A stretch of 64,000 bases of DNA from Streptomyces chartreusis NRRL 3882. GTDB lineage: Bacteria; Actinomycetota; Actinomycetes; Streptomycetales; Streptomycetaceae. Of the stretch, positions 47,134 to 55,962 are shown one piece after another. The stretch spans positions 7,535,001 through 7,599,000 of the forward strand of contig NZ_LT963352.1 of assembly GCF_900236475.1 (NCBI RefSeq). The letters run 5' to 3'. How positions within the stretch are numbered: position 1 is the stretch's first letter; the number at the start of each line of letters is the position of its first letter. Position numbers and translations under genes: made by a program. The notes beneath the pieces were generated by a model, which did not search any database, had not been told where the DNA came from, and saw nothing but the letters and a program-made list of their open reading frames with translations.

Positions 47134-47889
47134 ATGTTGAACGAGGTCACCGCGACCCGCTACATCACGCCCCTGCGTGAGGGCGGTTCGCTGCCGGGAC
47201 TCGTCGAGGGCGACGACTTCGGGACGTACGTCCTGAAGTTCACCGGCGCGGGACAGGGGCGCAAGACACTCGTCGCCGAGGTGGTCTGCGGGGAACTCGC
47301 CCGCCGGCTCGGGCTGCGGGTGCCACGCCTGGTCACGGTCGAGCTCGACGCGGAGCTGGGGCTCGGCGAACCCGACCAGGAGGTGCAGAGCCTGCTCAGG
47401 TCCAGCGGCGGCACCAACCTCGGCATGGAATTCCTCTCCGGCGCGCTCGGCTTCGACCCGCTCGCCTTCCCGGTGAGTCCCGGGGAGGCCGGGCGGATCG
47501 TCTGGTTCGACGCGCTGGTCAACAACGTCGACCGGTCCTGGCGCAACCCCAATCTGCTGATGTGGCGGGGCGAGCTGTGGCTCGTCGACCACGGGGCGAC
47601 CATGATCTGGCACCACAACTGGCCCGGCGCGCAGGCCTCCGCGGCCCGTCCCTACGACGCCTCCGACCATGCCCTGGCGCCCTTCCGGCCCGATGTCGCC
47701 GCCGCAGCGGCCGAGTTGGCGCCCCGGGTCACCGAGGAACTGCTGGCCGACGTCACCGCGCGGATCCCGGACGCCTGGCTGACGGGGGAGCCCGGCTTCG
47801 GTACGCCGGACGAGCTGAGGCGGGCCTATGCACGGCCGCTGCTCGCACGGGCCGCCGTCATCCACGACCGCATCCAGGGGATCACGTGA
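47134..47889 (+). CDS. HipA-like kinase-fold protein
   Basis: About 251 residues, shorter than classical HipA (about 440). Recognisable pieces are YVLKFTGAGQGRKTLVAEVV (nucleotide-lysine region), WFDALVNNVDRSWRNPNLL (catalytic-loop Asp/Asn) and LWLVDHGATM (metal-binding Asp, in place of DFG). It looks like a compact HipA-type protein kinase. No HipB-type antitoxin gene is beside it; its stop overlaps the start of a DUF3037 gene by GTGA. ATG 47134 starts the conserved part. A -10-like TACTAT is at 47038-47043. Confidence 0.8.
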   Translation: MLNEVTATRYITPLREGGSLPGLVEGDDFGTYVLKFTGAGQGRKTLVAEVVCGELARRLGLRVPRLVTVELDAELGLGEPDQEVQSLLRSSGGTNLGMEFLSGALGFDPLAFPVSPGEAGRIVWFDALVNNVDRSWRNPNLLMWRGELWLVDHGATMIWHHNWPGAQASAARPYDASDHALAPFRPDVAAAAAELAPRVTEELLADVTARIPDAWLTGEPGFGTPDELRRAYARPLLARAAVIHDRIQGIT

Positions 47890-48299
47890 GCGACCGGCAC
47901 ATCATCAAGGGCGGGACGCGCGACCGCCAGATCTACGAGTACGCCGTCCTGCGCGTCGTCCCGCGCGTCGAGCGCGGCGAGTGCATCAACGCCGGGGTGC
48001 TCGTCTACTGCCGCGCCGAGTCCTACGTCGGCGCCCGCACCCACCTCGACGAGGCGCGCCTGCTGGCCCTCGACCCCCGGGCCGACGTGGCCGGCGTCCA
48101 CGCCGCGCTGCGCGCCGTGGAGGGCATGTGCGCGGGCGGCTCCGCGGCCGGCCAGGCGGCGGTCGACGCCCCCGGCCGCCGCTTCCGCTGGCTGGTCGCC
48201 CCTCGCTCCACGATCGTCCAGCCCGGCCCCGTCCACACCGGCCTGACCACGGACCCGGCGGCGGAGACCGAACGTCTGCTGGACCTGCTGGTGAGGTGA
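47886..48299 (+). CDS. DUF3037 protein, partner of the HipA-like gene
   Basis: 137 residues. The DUF3037 core is EYAVLRVVPRVERGECINAG followed by VLVYCRAESYVGAR; the C-terminus has RFRWLVAPRSTIVQPGPVHT. Function is unknown. The four-base overlap with the HipA-like gene implies coupled translation and a shared role, possibly as the kinase's substrate, partner or antidote. Confidence 0.82.
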   Translation: MSDRHIIKGGTRDRQIYEYAVLRVVPRVERGECINAGVLVYCRAESYVGARTHLDEARLLALDPRADVAGVHAALRAVEGMCAGGSAAGQAAVDAPGRRFRWLVAPRSTIVQPGPVHTGLTTDPAAETERLLDLLVR

Positions 48300-48315
48300 C
48301 CGGTGTCCCCGGCCG

Positions 48316-48765
48316 TCAGTGCCGGCGGCGCTTCAGCACGTAACCGGCGGCGGCGACGGCGGCACCCGCCGCGAAGGTCAGGCCGATGGCGATGTCCCAG
48401 TCGCTCGGCCCCGAGGCCACCGCACCCCCGAGCCCGCCTCGCACGCCCCGGGTCGGGGCGGTGGTTGGAGTCGCGGTGACGGAAGCGGAGGGGCTGACGG
48501 AGGGACTGGCGGAGGGGCTGGGCGAGGTGGTGGGGAAGATGATTCCGCGGTGGGACAAGGCCTCACACGCGATGCCGTCGTCCGGGCCCTGGTCCTCGTC
48601 GAGTCTGTTGGGATCACTCGGATCCGCGTCGAAGACGGCCTGCGCGTCCTCCTGGAAGGAGAAGTCGCGGCAGTCCAGGTCCTGCCTGGCATGAGCGGGG
48701 TCGGCCAACGGCACGATGGCGGCGATCGCGAACAGCGTGCCTATGGCACCGGTACGACGGCGCAT
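48316..48765 (-). CDS. Secreted/anchored Excalibur-type calcium-binding-like protein
   Basis: 149 residues. A signal peptide (about 1-27) is followed by an Excalibur-like segment containing DCRDFSFQEDAQ and DEDQGPDDGIACEAL, with two cysteines and the Asp cluster. Then come a Ser/Pro/Thr-rich linker (about 80-105), one transmembrane segment and a basic KRRRH end. It would be exposed on the cell surface, anchored at its C-terminus. The role is unknown. GGGAGG precedes ATG 48765. Confidence 0.85.
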   Translation of the reverse strand: MRRRTGAIGTLFAIAAIVPLADPAHARQDLDCRDFSFQEDAQAVFDADPSDPNRLDEDQGPDDGIACEALSHRGIIFPTTSPSPSASPSVSPSASVTATPTTAPTRGVRGGLGGAVASGPSDWDIAIGLTFAAGAAVAAAGYVLKRRRH

Positions 48766-48912
48766 GGAGTGCCTCCCTTCACGAGTGGGTCGCGCTCCGA
48801 CGCTAGGCGCCCAGAGGCGCGGTGGCGCGCGGCCGTAGGCCGAGCGGGTGTCCCGCAGGGCGTCGCCGGGCAGGGCAGGCGCGGGTAATGGATCACATGC
48901 CGAGCGTGGCCG

Positions 48913-48941
48913 TTGACACCGCGTGCCAGGGCTTCTAGCGT
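48913..48941 (+). promoter_or_regulatory. Near-consensus promoter of the SDR operon
   Basis: TTGACA (48913-48918), 17-base spacer, TAGCGT (48936-48941). Downstream of the expected start, TAAGCG-GT-CGCTCA (48960-48973) is a near-palindrome of the type bound by TetR-family regulators. Confidence 0.75.
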
Positions 48942-48990
48942 CACACCCACTGAAGGTACTAAGCGGTCGCTCATCTGAGGAGAAGCAGTC

Positions 48991-49752
48991 ATGTCCACCA
49001 CTGAGCAGCGGGTCGCCGTCGTCACCGGTGCCGCGCGCGGGATCGGCGCCGCCACCGCCGTACGACTGGCCGCCGAGGGCCGCGCGGTCGCCGTGCTCGA
49101 CCTCGACGAGGCGGCCTGCAAGGACACCGTCGAGAAGATCACCGCCGCCGGTGGCAAGGCCATCGCGGTCGGCTGCGACGTCTCGGACGAGGCGCAGGTC
49201 GAGGCGGCCGTCGCGCGGATCACCGAGGAGCTGGGCGCACCGACGATCCTGGTCAACAACGCCGGCGTGCTGCGCGACAACCTGCTGTTCAAGATGAGCG
49301 TCTCCGACTGGGACACCGTCATGAACGTGCACCTGCGCGGCGCCTTCCTGATGTCCAAGGCATGCCAGAAGCACATGGTGGACGCGGGCTTCGGCCGGAT
49401 CGTCAACCTGTCGTCGTCCTCGGCGCTGGGCAACCGCGGGCAGGTCAACTACTCGGCCGCCAAGGCCGGCCTCCAGGGCTTCACCAAGACCCTCGCCAAG
49501 GAGCTCGGCAAGTTCGGCGTCACCGCCAACGCCGTCGCTCCCGGCTTCATCGCCACCGAGATGACCAAGGCCACCGCCGAGCGCGTCGGCATGGGCTTCG
49601 AGGACTTCAAGGCCGCTGCCGCCACCCAGATCCCGGTGGCGCGCGTCGGTGAGCCGGAGGACATCGCCAACGCCATCGCCTTCTTCACCGGCGAGGCGGC
49701 CGGGTTCGTCTCCGGCCAGGTGCTGTACGTGGCCGGCGGACCGCTCGACTAG
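48991..49752 (+). CDS. Short-chain dehydrogenase/reductase, FabG-like
   Basis: 253 residues with the complete classical SDR set: nucleotide motif VTGAARGIG, NNAG, catalytic Ser in VNLSSSSALG, YSAAK (Tyr/Lys), and PGFIATEMT. It resembles 3-ketoacyl-ACP/CoA reductases. It is first of a two-gene SDR operon; 21 bases separate it from the next gene. GAGGAGAAG precedes the ATG. Confidence 0.93.
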   Translation: MSTTEQRVAVVTGAARGIGAATAVRLAAEGRAVAVLDLDEAACKDTVEKITAAGGKAIAVGCDVSDEAQVEAAVARITEELGAPTILVNNAGVLRDNLLFKMSVSDWDTVMNVHLRGAFLMSKACQKHMVDAGFGRIVNLSSSSALGNRGQVNYSAAKAGLQGFTKTLAKELGKFGVTANAVAPGFIATEMTKATAERVGMGFEDFKAAAATQIPVARVGEPEDIANAIAFFTGEAAGFVSGQVLYVAGGPLD

Positions 49753-49773
49753 GGATCACAGGAGCCCACGGAC

Positions 49774-50526
49774 ATGACTGAACTCTCCGGCAAGGTCGCG
49801 CTCGTCACGGGCGCCAGCCGCGGCATCGGCTACGGCGTCGCCGAGGCGCTCGTCGCACGCGGCGACCGCGTGTGCATCACCGGCCGCAACGAGGACGCTC
49901 TGAAGGAGGCCGTCGAGCAGCTCGGCGCCGACCGCGTGATCCACGTCGCGGGCAAGGCGCACGACGAGGCCCACCAGGCCGTCGCCGTCGAGCGCACGAT
50001 GGAGGCCTTCGGCCGCGTCGACTTCCTGGTCAACAACGCCGGCACGAACCCGGTGTTCGGGCCGATCGCCGACCTCGACCTGAACGTCGCCCGCAAGGTC
50101 TTCGAGACCAACGTCGTCTCGGCGCTGGGCTTCGCCCAGAAGACCTGGCACGCCTGGCAGAAGGACAACGGCGGCGCGATCGTCAACATCGCCTCCGTCG
50201 CGGGCCTGTCGCCCTCGCCGTTCATCGGCGCGTACGGCGTCAGCAAGGCGGCGATGATCAACCTGACGCTGCAGCTCGCGCACGAGTTCGCGCCCAAGGT
50301 GCGGGTCAACGCGATCGCCCCGGCCGTCGTGAAGACCAAGTTCGCCCAGGCGCTGTACGAGGGCCGGGAGGAGGAGGCCGCCGCGGCCTACCCGCTCGGC
50401 CGGCTCGGTGTGCCCTCCGACATCGGCGGCGCGGCGGCGTTCCTCACCTCCGGGCAGTCCGACTGGGTCACCGGCCAGACGCTCGTCGTGGACGGCGGCA
50501 TCTTCCTCAACGCCGGCACGGGCTGA
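49774..50526 (+). CDS. Short-chain dehydrogenase/reductase
   Basis: 250 residues. VTGASRGIG, NNAGTNPVFGP, catalytic Ser in VNIASVAGLSPSP, YGVSK and PAVVKTKFAQALYEG are present, so it is an active classical SDR. TNPVFGP is typical of a branch acting on fatty-acyl or bulky alcohols; the substrate is not known. It is followed by a strong terminator, so the operon ends here. Confidence 0.93.
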   Translation: MTELSGKVALVTGASRGIGYGVAEALVARGDRVCITGRNEDALKEAVEQLGADRVIHVAGKAHDEAHQAVAVERTMEAFGRVDFLVNNAGTNPVFGPIADLDLNVARKVFETNVVSALGFAQKTWHAWQKDNGGAIVNIASVAGLSPSPFIGAYGVSKAAMINLTLQLAHEFAPKVRVNAIAPAVVKTKFAQALYEGREEEAAAAYPLGRLGVPSDIGGAAAFLTSGQSDWVTGQTLVVDGGIFLNAGTG

Positions 50527-50543
50527 CCCGCCGATGACACGGC

Positions 50544-50584
50544 CCGGCACGGGCGCCCCTGCGTACAGGCGGCGTCCGTGCCGG
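50544..50584 (+). terminator. Strong hairpin terminator after the SDR operon
   Basis: CCGGCACGG pairs with CCGTGCCGG, extended by GCGCC/GGCGT and CCTG/CAGG inside. Nearly all 41 bases can pair, around a four-base loop. Confidence 0.8.
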
Positions 50585-50723
50585 CGTAAAGTCCCGGCAA
50601 AGGGCGATGACAACGTCGTCAAAGGTTTATCGATCAAGGAGTCATGCCCCGGGGCGGGTCAGCGGGCACGGCACTGCGGTATGGTCTGCCGACCCTTGGT
50701 ATGGCAGATCGAGGAGCGTGCGC

Positions 50724-52310
50724 GTGTTCAACCGGAACCGATGCCTGCGGCGGGTGGCGGCCATCGCGTCCATATCGTCCCTGGTCGCCGGGTGCGGCGT
50801 GCTGTCGTCCGACACTCCGGAGGACGAGGGGCCGATCGTCGTGGGCACCACCAGTGCTCCCAGCACGCTCGATCCCGCGGCCTCCTGGGACAGCTCCTGG
50901 GAGCTGTTCCGCAACATCTACCAGACGCTCCTGAGCTATCCGACCGGCGCGAGCGAGCCCCAGCCGGACGCCGCCGAGAGTTGCGGCTTCAGCGACTCCT
51001 CGAACCAGGTGTACCGCTGCGAGCTGCGCGAGGGTCTGAAGTTCTCCAACGGCGACGCGCTCGACGCCCAGGCCGTGAAGTACTCGTTCGACCGGATCCG
51101 CAAGATCAACGTCAACGGCGGCCCCGCCGGTCTGCTCGGCAGCCTCGAACGCGTCCAGGCGCCGAACGACCGCGAGGTGATCTTCCACCTCAACAAGCCC
51201 GACGCGACCTTCCCGTTCGTGCTCGCCACCCCTGCCATGTCGATCGTCTCCCCGGCCGCCTACCCGGAGAACTCCCTGCGCAAGGGCAGCGACGTCGTCG
51301 GCTCCGGGCCGTACGCCCTCGACTCGTACGACGAGGGCAAGGAGGCCGTCCTCGTCCGCAACGACGGCTACAAGGGCTACGCCGAGCGCCGGAACGACGC
51401 GGTGACCATCCGCTACTTCCAGGACTCCGGCGCCATGGTCAAGGCGCTGCGGGACGAGCAGATCGACGTGACCTACCGCGGTCTGGGCGCCGGTGACGTG
51501 GTCGACCTCCAGAGCAAGTCCTCCAACGAGGACGAGATCCAGCTCGTCGAGGGCACCGGCACCGACATCAACTACCTGGTGTTCAACCCGAAGGACTCCT
51601 GGGCCAACCGCAAGGCCGTGCGCCAGGCCATCGCGCAGGTCGTCGACCGGGCGGCGATCGCCCACAAGGTCTACAAGGACACCGTCGACCCGCTGTACTC
51701 CATGGTCCCCAAGGGCCTCACCGGTCACACGACGGGCTTCTTCGACGACTACGGCGACCCGGACGTCGCCAAGGCCCGCAAGATCCTCACCGGCGCGGGC
51801 ATCAACCAGCGGGTCCCGCTCACCTTCTGGTACACGAGCGACCGCTACGGCTCCGAGACCGCGGCGGAGTTCAAGGAGCTGGAGCGTCAGCTCGAGGACT
51901 CCGGCCTGTTCGAGATCACCCTGAAGAGCCGCCCCTGGAAGACGTACGTCGAGGGCTACCGCAAGGGCGAGTACCCGGTGTTCGGGCGTGGCTGGTTCCC
52001 CGACTTCCCGGACGCCGAGAACTTCATCGCGCCGTTCGTCGGCGAGCAGAACGCCCTCGGAACGCCCTACCCGGCGCCCGAGATCACCGGCGACCTGCTC
52101 CCCCGGTCGCGCCGCGAGAGCGATCGCGCGAACGTGGAGAAGGAGTTCGAGGAGGCCCAGCGGATCCTCGTGGACGACGCGCGGCTGCTGCCGCTGTGGC
52201 AGGGCCGGCAGTACGTGGCGGCCAGCCAGGACATCTCGGGCGCGGAGCGGGCCATGGACCCGTCGACGATCATGATGATGTGGGAGCTGCACCGCAAGAC
52301 CGCCTGGTAG
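50724..52310 (+). CDS. Peptide/nickel-type ABC substrate-binding lipoprotein
   Basis: 528 residues. A lipoprotein signal peptide has lipobox VAGC. The mature part is a family-5 solute-binding protein (IVVGTTSAPSTLDPAASWDS, VYRCELREGLKFSNGDALDA, LLPLWQGRQYVAA near the end). It would bind oligopeptides or similar ligands. No permease or ATPase gene is adjacent, so it must work with a transporter encoded elsewhere. GTG 50724 has GAGGAG seven bases upstream. Confidence 0.9.
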   Translation: MFNRNRCLRRVAAIASISSLVAGCGVLSSDTPEDEGPIVVGTTSAPSTLDPAASWDSSWELFRNIYQTLLSYPTGASEPQPDAAESCGFSDSSNQVYRCELREGLKFSNGDALDAQAVKYSFDRIRKINVNGGPAGLLGSLERVQAPNDREVIFHLNKPDATFPFVLATPAMSIVSPAAYPENSLRKGSDVVGSGPYALDSYDEGKEAVLVRNDGYKGYAERRNDAVTIRYFQDSGAMVKALRDEQIDVTYRGLGAGDVVDLQSKSSNEDEIQLVEGTGTDINYLVFNPKDSWANRKAVRQAIAQVVDRAAIAHKVYKDTVDPLYSMVPKGLTGHTTGFFDDYGDPDVAKARKILTGAGINQRVPLTFWYTSDRYGSETAAEFKELERQLEDSGLFEITLKSRPWKTYVEGYRKGEYPVFGRGWFPDFPDAENFIAPFVGEQNALGTPYPAPEITGDLLPRSRRESDRANVEKEFEEAQRILVDDARLLPLWQGRQYVAASQDISGAERAMDPSTIMMMWELHRKTAW

Positions 52311-52403
52311 GCGGGCGGGCGCCGGGCTCTCCCGGGCACGTTGTCAGTGGTCGCCTGTAGGTTCTGTGGCCTGGAAGTGACCGCACATCGTGAGGACGTT
52401 GAC

Positions 52404-53087
52404 GTGACCGACATCGCCATGCTGCCCGAGTCCTGGCGCGGGGTTCTGGGTGACGAGCTGCAGCAGCCCTGGTTCAAGGAGCTGACGGAGTTCGTCGAGG
52501 AGGAGCGGGCGAAGGGTCCCGTCTATCCGCCGCGCGAGGAGGTCTTCGCCGCGCTGGACGCCACGCCGTACGAGAGGGTGAAGGTCCTGATCCTCGGTCA
52601 GGACCCGTACCACGGCGAGGGGCAGGGGCACGGGCTGTGCTTCTCGGTCCGGCCCGGTGTGCGGATCCCGCCGTCCCTGCGGAACATCTACAAGGAGATG
52701 CACGAGGAGCTGGGCACGCCGATCCCGGACAACGGCTATCTGATGCCGTGGGCGCGGCAGGGCGTCCTGCTGCTCAACGCGGTGCTCACCGTTCGCGGCG
52801 GTGAGGCCAACTCGCACAAGGGCCGGGGCTGGGAGAGGTTCACCGACGCGGTCATCCGCGCGGTGGCCGGCCGGCCCGACCCGGCCGTGTTCGTGCTGTG
52901 GGGGAACTACGCGCAGAAGAAGCTCCCGCTGATCGACGAGTCGCGGCATGTGGTGGTCAAGGGCGCGCATCCCTCGCCGCTGTCGGCGAAGAAGTTCTTC
53001 GGCTCGCGTCCGTTCACGCAGATCAACGCGGCGGTGGCGGCGCAGGGGCACGAGCCGATCGACTGGACGATTCCGAACCTGGGCTGA
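52404..53087 (+). CDS. ung: Uracil-DNA glycosylase, family 1
   Basis: 227 residues, normal family length. The water-activating loop GQDPYHGEGQGHGL and the leucine loop HPSPLSA are intact, as is the uracil-binding LLLNAVLTV. It removes uracil from DNA as the first step of base excision repair. GTG 52404 follows GAGGA; ATG 52419 is the alternative. Confidence 0.96.
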   Translation: MTDIAMLPESWRGVLGDELQQPWFKELTEFVEEERAKGPVYPPREEVFAALDATPYERVKVLILGQDPYHGEGQGHGLCFSVRPGVRIPPSLRNIYKEMHEELGTPIPDNGYLMPWARQGVLLLNAVLTVRGGEANSHKGRGWERFTDAVIRAVAGRPDPAVFVLWGNYAQKKLPLIDESRHVVVKGAHPSPLSAKKFFGSRPFTQINAAVAAQGHEPIDWTIPNLG

Positions 53088-53190
53088 CGGCTGACGCCCC
53101 GGCGACGTACGGAGCGGCCTCAGCTGGATCCTCCCCTCCTGCCGTTAGCGTCGGGAGGAACAGCGGGCGAGCGGTGCGGAGGGCGTGGCC

Positions 53191-53700
53191 GTGGAGCGAC
53201 AGGGACAGGCGGCGCCGGATGCCGTGCCGACGCGGATCGGGCAGGTCGTCATGCTGCACCACGCCGGGGACCGGGAGGAGGCCCGGCAGCGGTTCCTGGA
53301 CCTGTGGGCGGAGATCGGGGAGCACGGCGACCCGCTGCACCGCTGCACCCTCGCCCACTACCTGGCCGACACGCAGGACGATCCCGCCGACGAACTGGCC
53401 TGGGACCTGCGCGCGCTGACGGCGGCGGAGGAGATCACCGACGCCGGGACCACCTCGGGGGAGGGGGCCCTCGTGGTGCGCGCGCTCTACCCCTCGCTGC
53501 ACCTCAACCTGGCCGCCGACTACGACAGACTCGGCCACCGCGACGCCGCCCGCGCACACCTGCGGCGGGCGCGGGGAGCGGCCACGGCCCTCACCGACGA
53601 CCCCTACGGCGAGGGCGTCCGGGCGGCCATCAGCCGACTGGAGTCCCGGCTGGGCGAGGACGGCGGGGGGACGTGGGCACCGCCGAGGCAGCGGCCGTGA
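53191..53700 (+). CDS. Tetratricopeptide-like conserved hypothetical protein
   Basis: 169 residues, entirely helical by composition, with repeated Ala/Leu/Asp/Arg-rich helices (MLHHAGDREEARQRFLDLWA, LNLAADYDRLGHRDAARAHL) like tetratricopeptide units. There is no signal peptide. Similar unnamed proteins are frequent in Streptomyces. GTG 53191 has GGAGG eight bases upstream; GTG 53185 is too close to it. Confidence 0.75.
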   Translation: MERQGQAAPDAVPTRIGQVVMLHHAGDREEARQRFLDLWAEIGEHGDPLHRCTLAHYLADTQDDPADELAWDLRALTAAEEITDAGTTSGEGALVVRALYPSLHLNLAADYDRLGHRDAARAHLRRARGAATALTDDPYGEGVRAAISRLESRLGEDGGGTWAPPRQRP

Positions 53701-53758
53701 AGGAACGGGGCAGGGCCTGCCCGGCCCACCTGTCCCGGGGGCGCGTTTCGAGGGTGGT

Positions 53759-54274
53759 TCAACGCCCGTAGGTGTCGCGGCAGATGGTGGCCTCCGGGCT
53801 GTCCGCCCGCCAGCCTCCGTAGCGCCTGCCCAACGCACAGACGTCCGTGTTCTTCGGGACGTTCTCCCGGACGTCCTGACGTACCGAATCCGGGACGTCG
53901 GGCAGGCCGGTGTGCGGAAGCCGTGGGCCGCGCGGGGCCGGCTCGGGGCGTTCCGGGCGGGCGGGGCGCGGGCGGACGTCGCGGGTGCCGGGCGGCTGCC
54001 GCCGCTGCTGTGGCGCCGTCGCGGCGGGCGTGGTCAGGCGCGACGGGGACGCGGCCGGCTCCGGGCGGCGGGACGTCTCGATGAGTTCCAGGGCCTCCCG
54101 GGCCGGTGCCTGCACGATCTGCGTCTGCGTCTGCCCCTCCGGCTCCGGCGCCGACGTCCGGGACGGGCCCGCCGGCGACCCGGGAACGGGGGGACGCTGG
54201 ACCGTCACACAGCCGGAGAGGGCCGAGACAGCCACGGTCACCAGGAGCGTCGCTGTGGTCGTCGTTCGATGCAC
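53759..54274 (-). CDS. Proline-rich putative lipoprotein
   Basis: 171 residues. The signal peptide has lipobox LSGC (about residue 21). A long Pro/Arg/Thr-rich linker follows. The C-terminal 40 residues look folded (LGRRYGGWRADSPEATICRD), with two cysteines that may pair. I recognise no family. GTG 54274 lacks a Shine-Dalgarno sequence but has CAGAGT seven bases upstream, fitting a leaderless transcript. Confidence 0.65.
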   Translation of the reverse strand: MHRTTTTATLLVTVAVSALSGCVTVQRPPVPGSPAGPSRTSAPEPEGQTQTQIVQAPAREALELIETSRRPEPAASPSRLTTPAATAPQQRRQPPGTRDVRPRPARPERPEPAPRGPRLPHTGLPDVPDSVRQDVRENVPKNTDVCALGRRYGGWRADSPEATICRDTYGR

Positions 54275-54409
54275 CCGCGCCACTCTGGTGCGTCCGGCCC
54301 GCGGCGGGGCGGCGGACGGGTGGAGGATGCCCCGCACGGGTGATCTCGCGCCCCGTAGGGAGGCAGACGGCCCGTCCGGGGTGACGTCGGCGGGCTGTCC
54401 CGGGTGACG

Positions 54410-54922
54410 TCAGTCGCCGGTCGAGCCGTCGATGCGCTCGCGGATCAGGTCGGCGTGGCCGTTGTGCCGCGCGTACTCCTCGATCATGTGGGTGTAGATC
54501 CACCGCAGGTTGAACCGTTCGCCGGTGCGTCGGTGCTTGCCCTCGGAGATGTCGTCCAGGCCGAAGCGGGCGGCGTTGCTCCGGGCGGTCTCGATCTCGG
54601 CCTGCCAGGCCGCGTGCGCCTCCCGGTAGGTGTCGGCATCTGTCAGATGGAACTCGCCGTCCGGGTCCTCGTCGCTCCAGTAGAGCGGCGCCACGGCCTC
54701 GTCCGTGAGCACCCGGCGGAACCAGCTCCGCTCCACGTCCGCCATGTGCCGCACCAGCCCCAGCAGCGACAGGTCGGAGGGCTCCACGGCGGAGGACCTG
54801 AGCTGCTCGTCGGTCAGGCCCTCGCACTTCCACGCGAGTGTCTGCCGGTGGAACTCCAGCCAGCCCTCCAGCATCGTGCGTTCGTCGGCGGTCGTGGCAG
54901 GCATACGGCGTTCGGTCGTCAT
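54410..54922 (-). CDS. DinB-family (DUF664-like) protein
   Basis: 170 residues, a four-helix DinB fold with metal-ligand histidines expected at VRHMADVERSW and in THMIEEYARHNGHADLIRER. In actinobacteria such proteins can be thiol transferases using mycothiol or bacillithiol; activity here is unknown. It is unrelated to DNA polymerase IV. ATG 54922 follows AAAGGAT. Confidence 0.88.
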   Translation of the reverse strand: MTTERRMPATTADERTMLEGWLEFHRQTLAWKCEGLTDEQLRSSAVEPSDLSLLGLVRHMADVERSWFRRVLTDEAVAPLYWSDEDPDGEFHLTDADTYREAHAAWQAEIETARSNAARFGLDDISEGKHRRTGERFNLRWIYTHMIEEYARHNGHADLIRERIDGSTGD

Positions 54923-55056
54923 GCCCGCATCCTTTCCCAACGCCTCCTGCCGCACCACGGCTTTTTCAGGCCCCGAGCCTCCCGTCCAGCAGCTCGCGCA
55001 GCCGCCGTATGCTTCCGAGCAGACCCCGGCAGGCAACCGTTGGAGGAGAGCACCTC

Positions 55057-55962
55057 ATGAAGGTCGGCTGCATCGGACTCGGCGACATCGCGCAGAAGGC
55101 CTACCTTCCGGTCCTCGCCTTCCAGCCCGGGGTGGAGCTGCACCTCCAGACGCGCACGCCCGCCACGCTCGACCGGGTCGCCGACGGCCTCCACGTCCCG
55201 CCGGAGCGGCGGCACACCACCCTCGACTCCCTCCTCGCGGCGGGGCTCGACGCCGCCTTCGTGCACGCGCCGACGATCGTGCACCCGGAGATCGTGACGC
55301 GGCTGCTGGAGGCCGGCGTGCCCACGTACGTCGACAAGCCGCTCGCCTACGAACTCGACGCGTCCGCGCGGCTGGTGGCGCTCGCCGAGGAGCGGGACAC
55401 GAGCCTCGCCGTCGGTTTCAACCGGCGTCACGCGCCCGGCTACACGCAGTGCGCCGACCATCCGCGCGAGCTGATCCTGATGCAGAAGAACCGCATCGGG
55501 CTCCCGGAGGAGCCGCGCGCGATGATCCTCGACGACTTCATCCACGTCGTCGACACCCTGCGGTTCCTGGTGCCCGGCGAGGTCGACGACGTCACCGTGC
55601 GCGCCCGCGTCCAGGACGGCCTGCTGCACCACGTCGTGCTCCAGCTCGCCGGGGACGGCTTCACCGCGCTCGGCGTGATGAACCGGCTCAGCGGTTCGGC
55701 CGAGGAGATCCTGGAGGTCTCCGGGCAGGACACCAAGCGGCAGGTGATCAACCTCGCCGAGGTCGTCGACCACAAGGGGCAGCCGACCGTGCGGCGGCGC
55801 GGCGACTGGGTGCCGGTGGCCCGGCAGCGCGGTATCGAACAGGCGGTGCTGGCGTTCCTCGACGCGGTCCGGGCGGGCAAGGTGCTCAGCGCCCGGGACG
55901 CGCTGGAGACCCATGAACTGTGCGAGCGGGTGGTACGCGCGGTTCAGGAGCGGACCGCCTGA
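55057..55962 (+). CDS. Gfo/Idh/MocA-family oxidoreductase
   Basis: 301 residues. The N-terminal Rossmann domain has GCIGLGDIAQKAYLPVL; the EKP-type motif reads YVDKPLAYE. The C-terminal part is the substrate-binding and dimer domain. It probably oxidises a sugar or polyol with NAD(P). GGAGGAGAG precedes ATG 55057. Its last 77 bases overlap the end of the convergent lnt gene. Confidence 0.9.
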   Translation: MKVGCIGLGDIAQKAYLPVLAFQPGVELHLQTRTPATLDRVADGLHVPPERRHTTLDSLLAAGLDAAFVHAPTIVHPEIVTRLLEAGVPTYVDKPLAYELDASARLVALAEERDTSLAVGFNRRHAPGYTQCADHPRELILMQKNRIGLPEEPRAMILDDFIHVVDTLRFLVPGEVDDVTVRARVQDGLLHHVVLQLAGDGFTALGVMNRLSGSAEEILEVSGQDTKRQVINLAEVVDHKGQPTVRRRGDWVPVARQRGIEQAVLAFLDAVRAGKVLSARDALETHELCERVVRAVQERTA

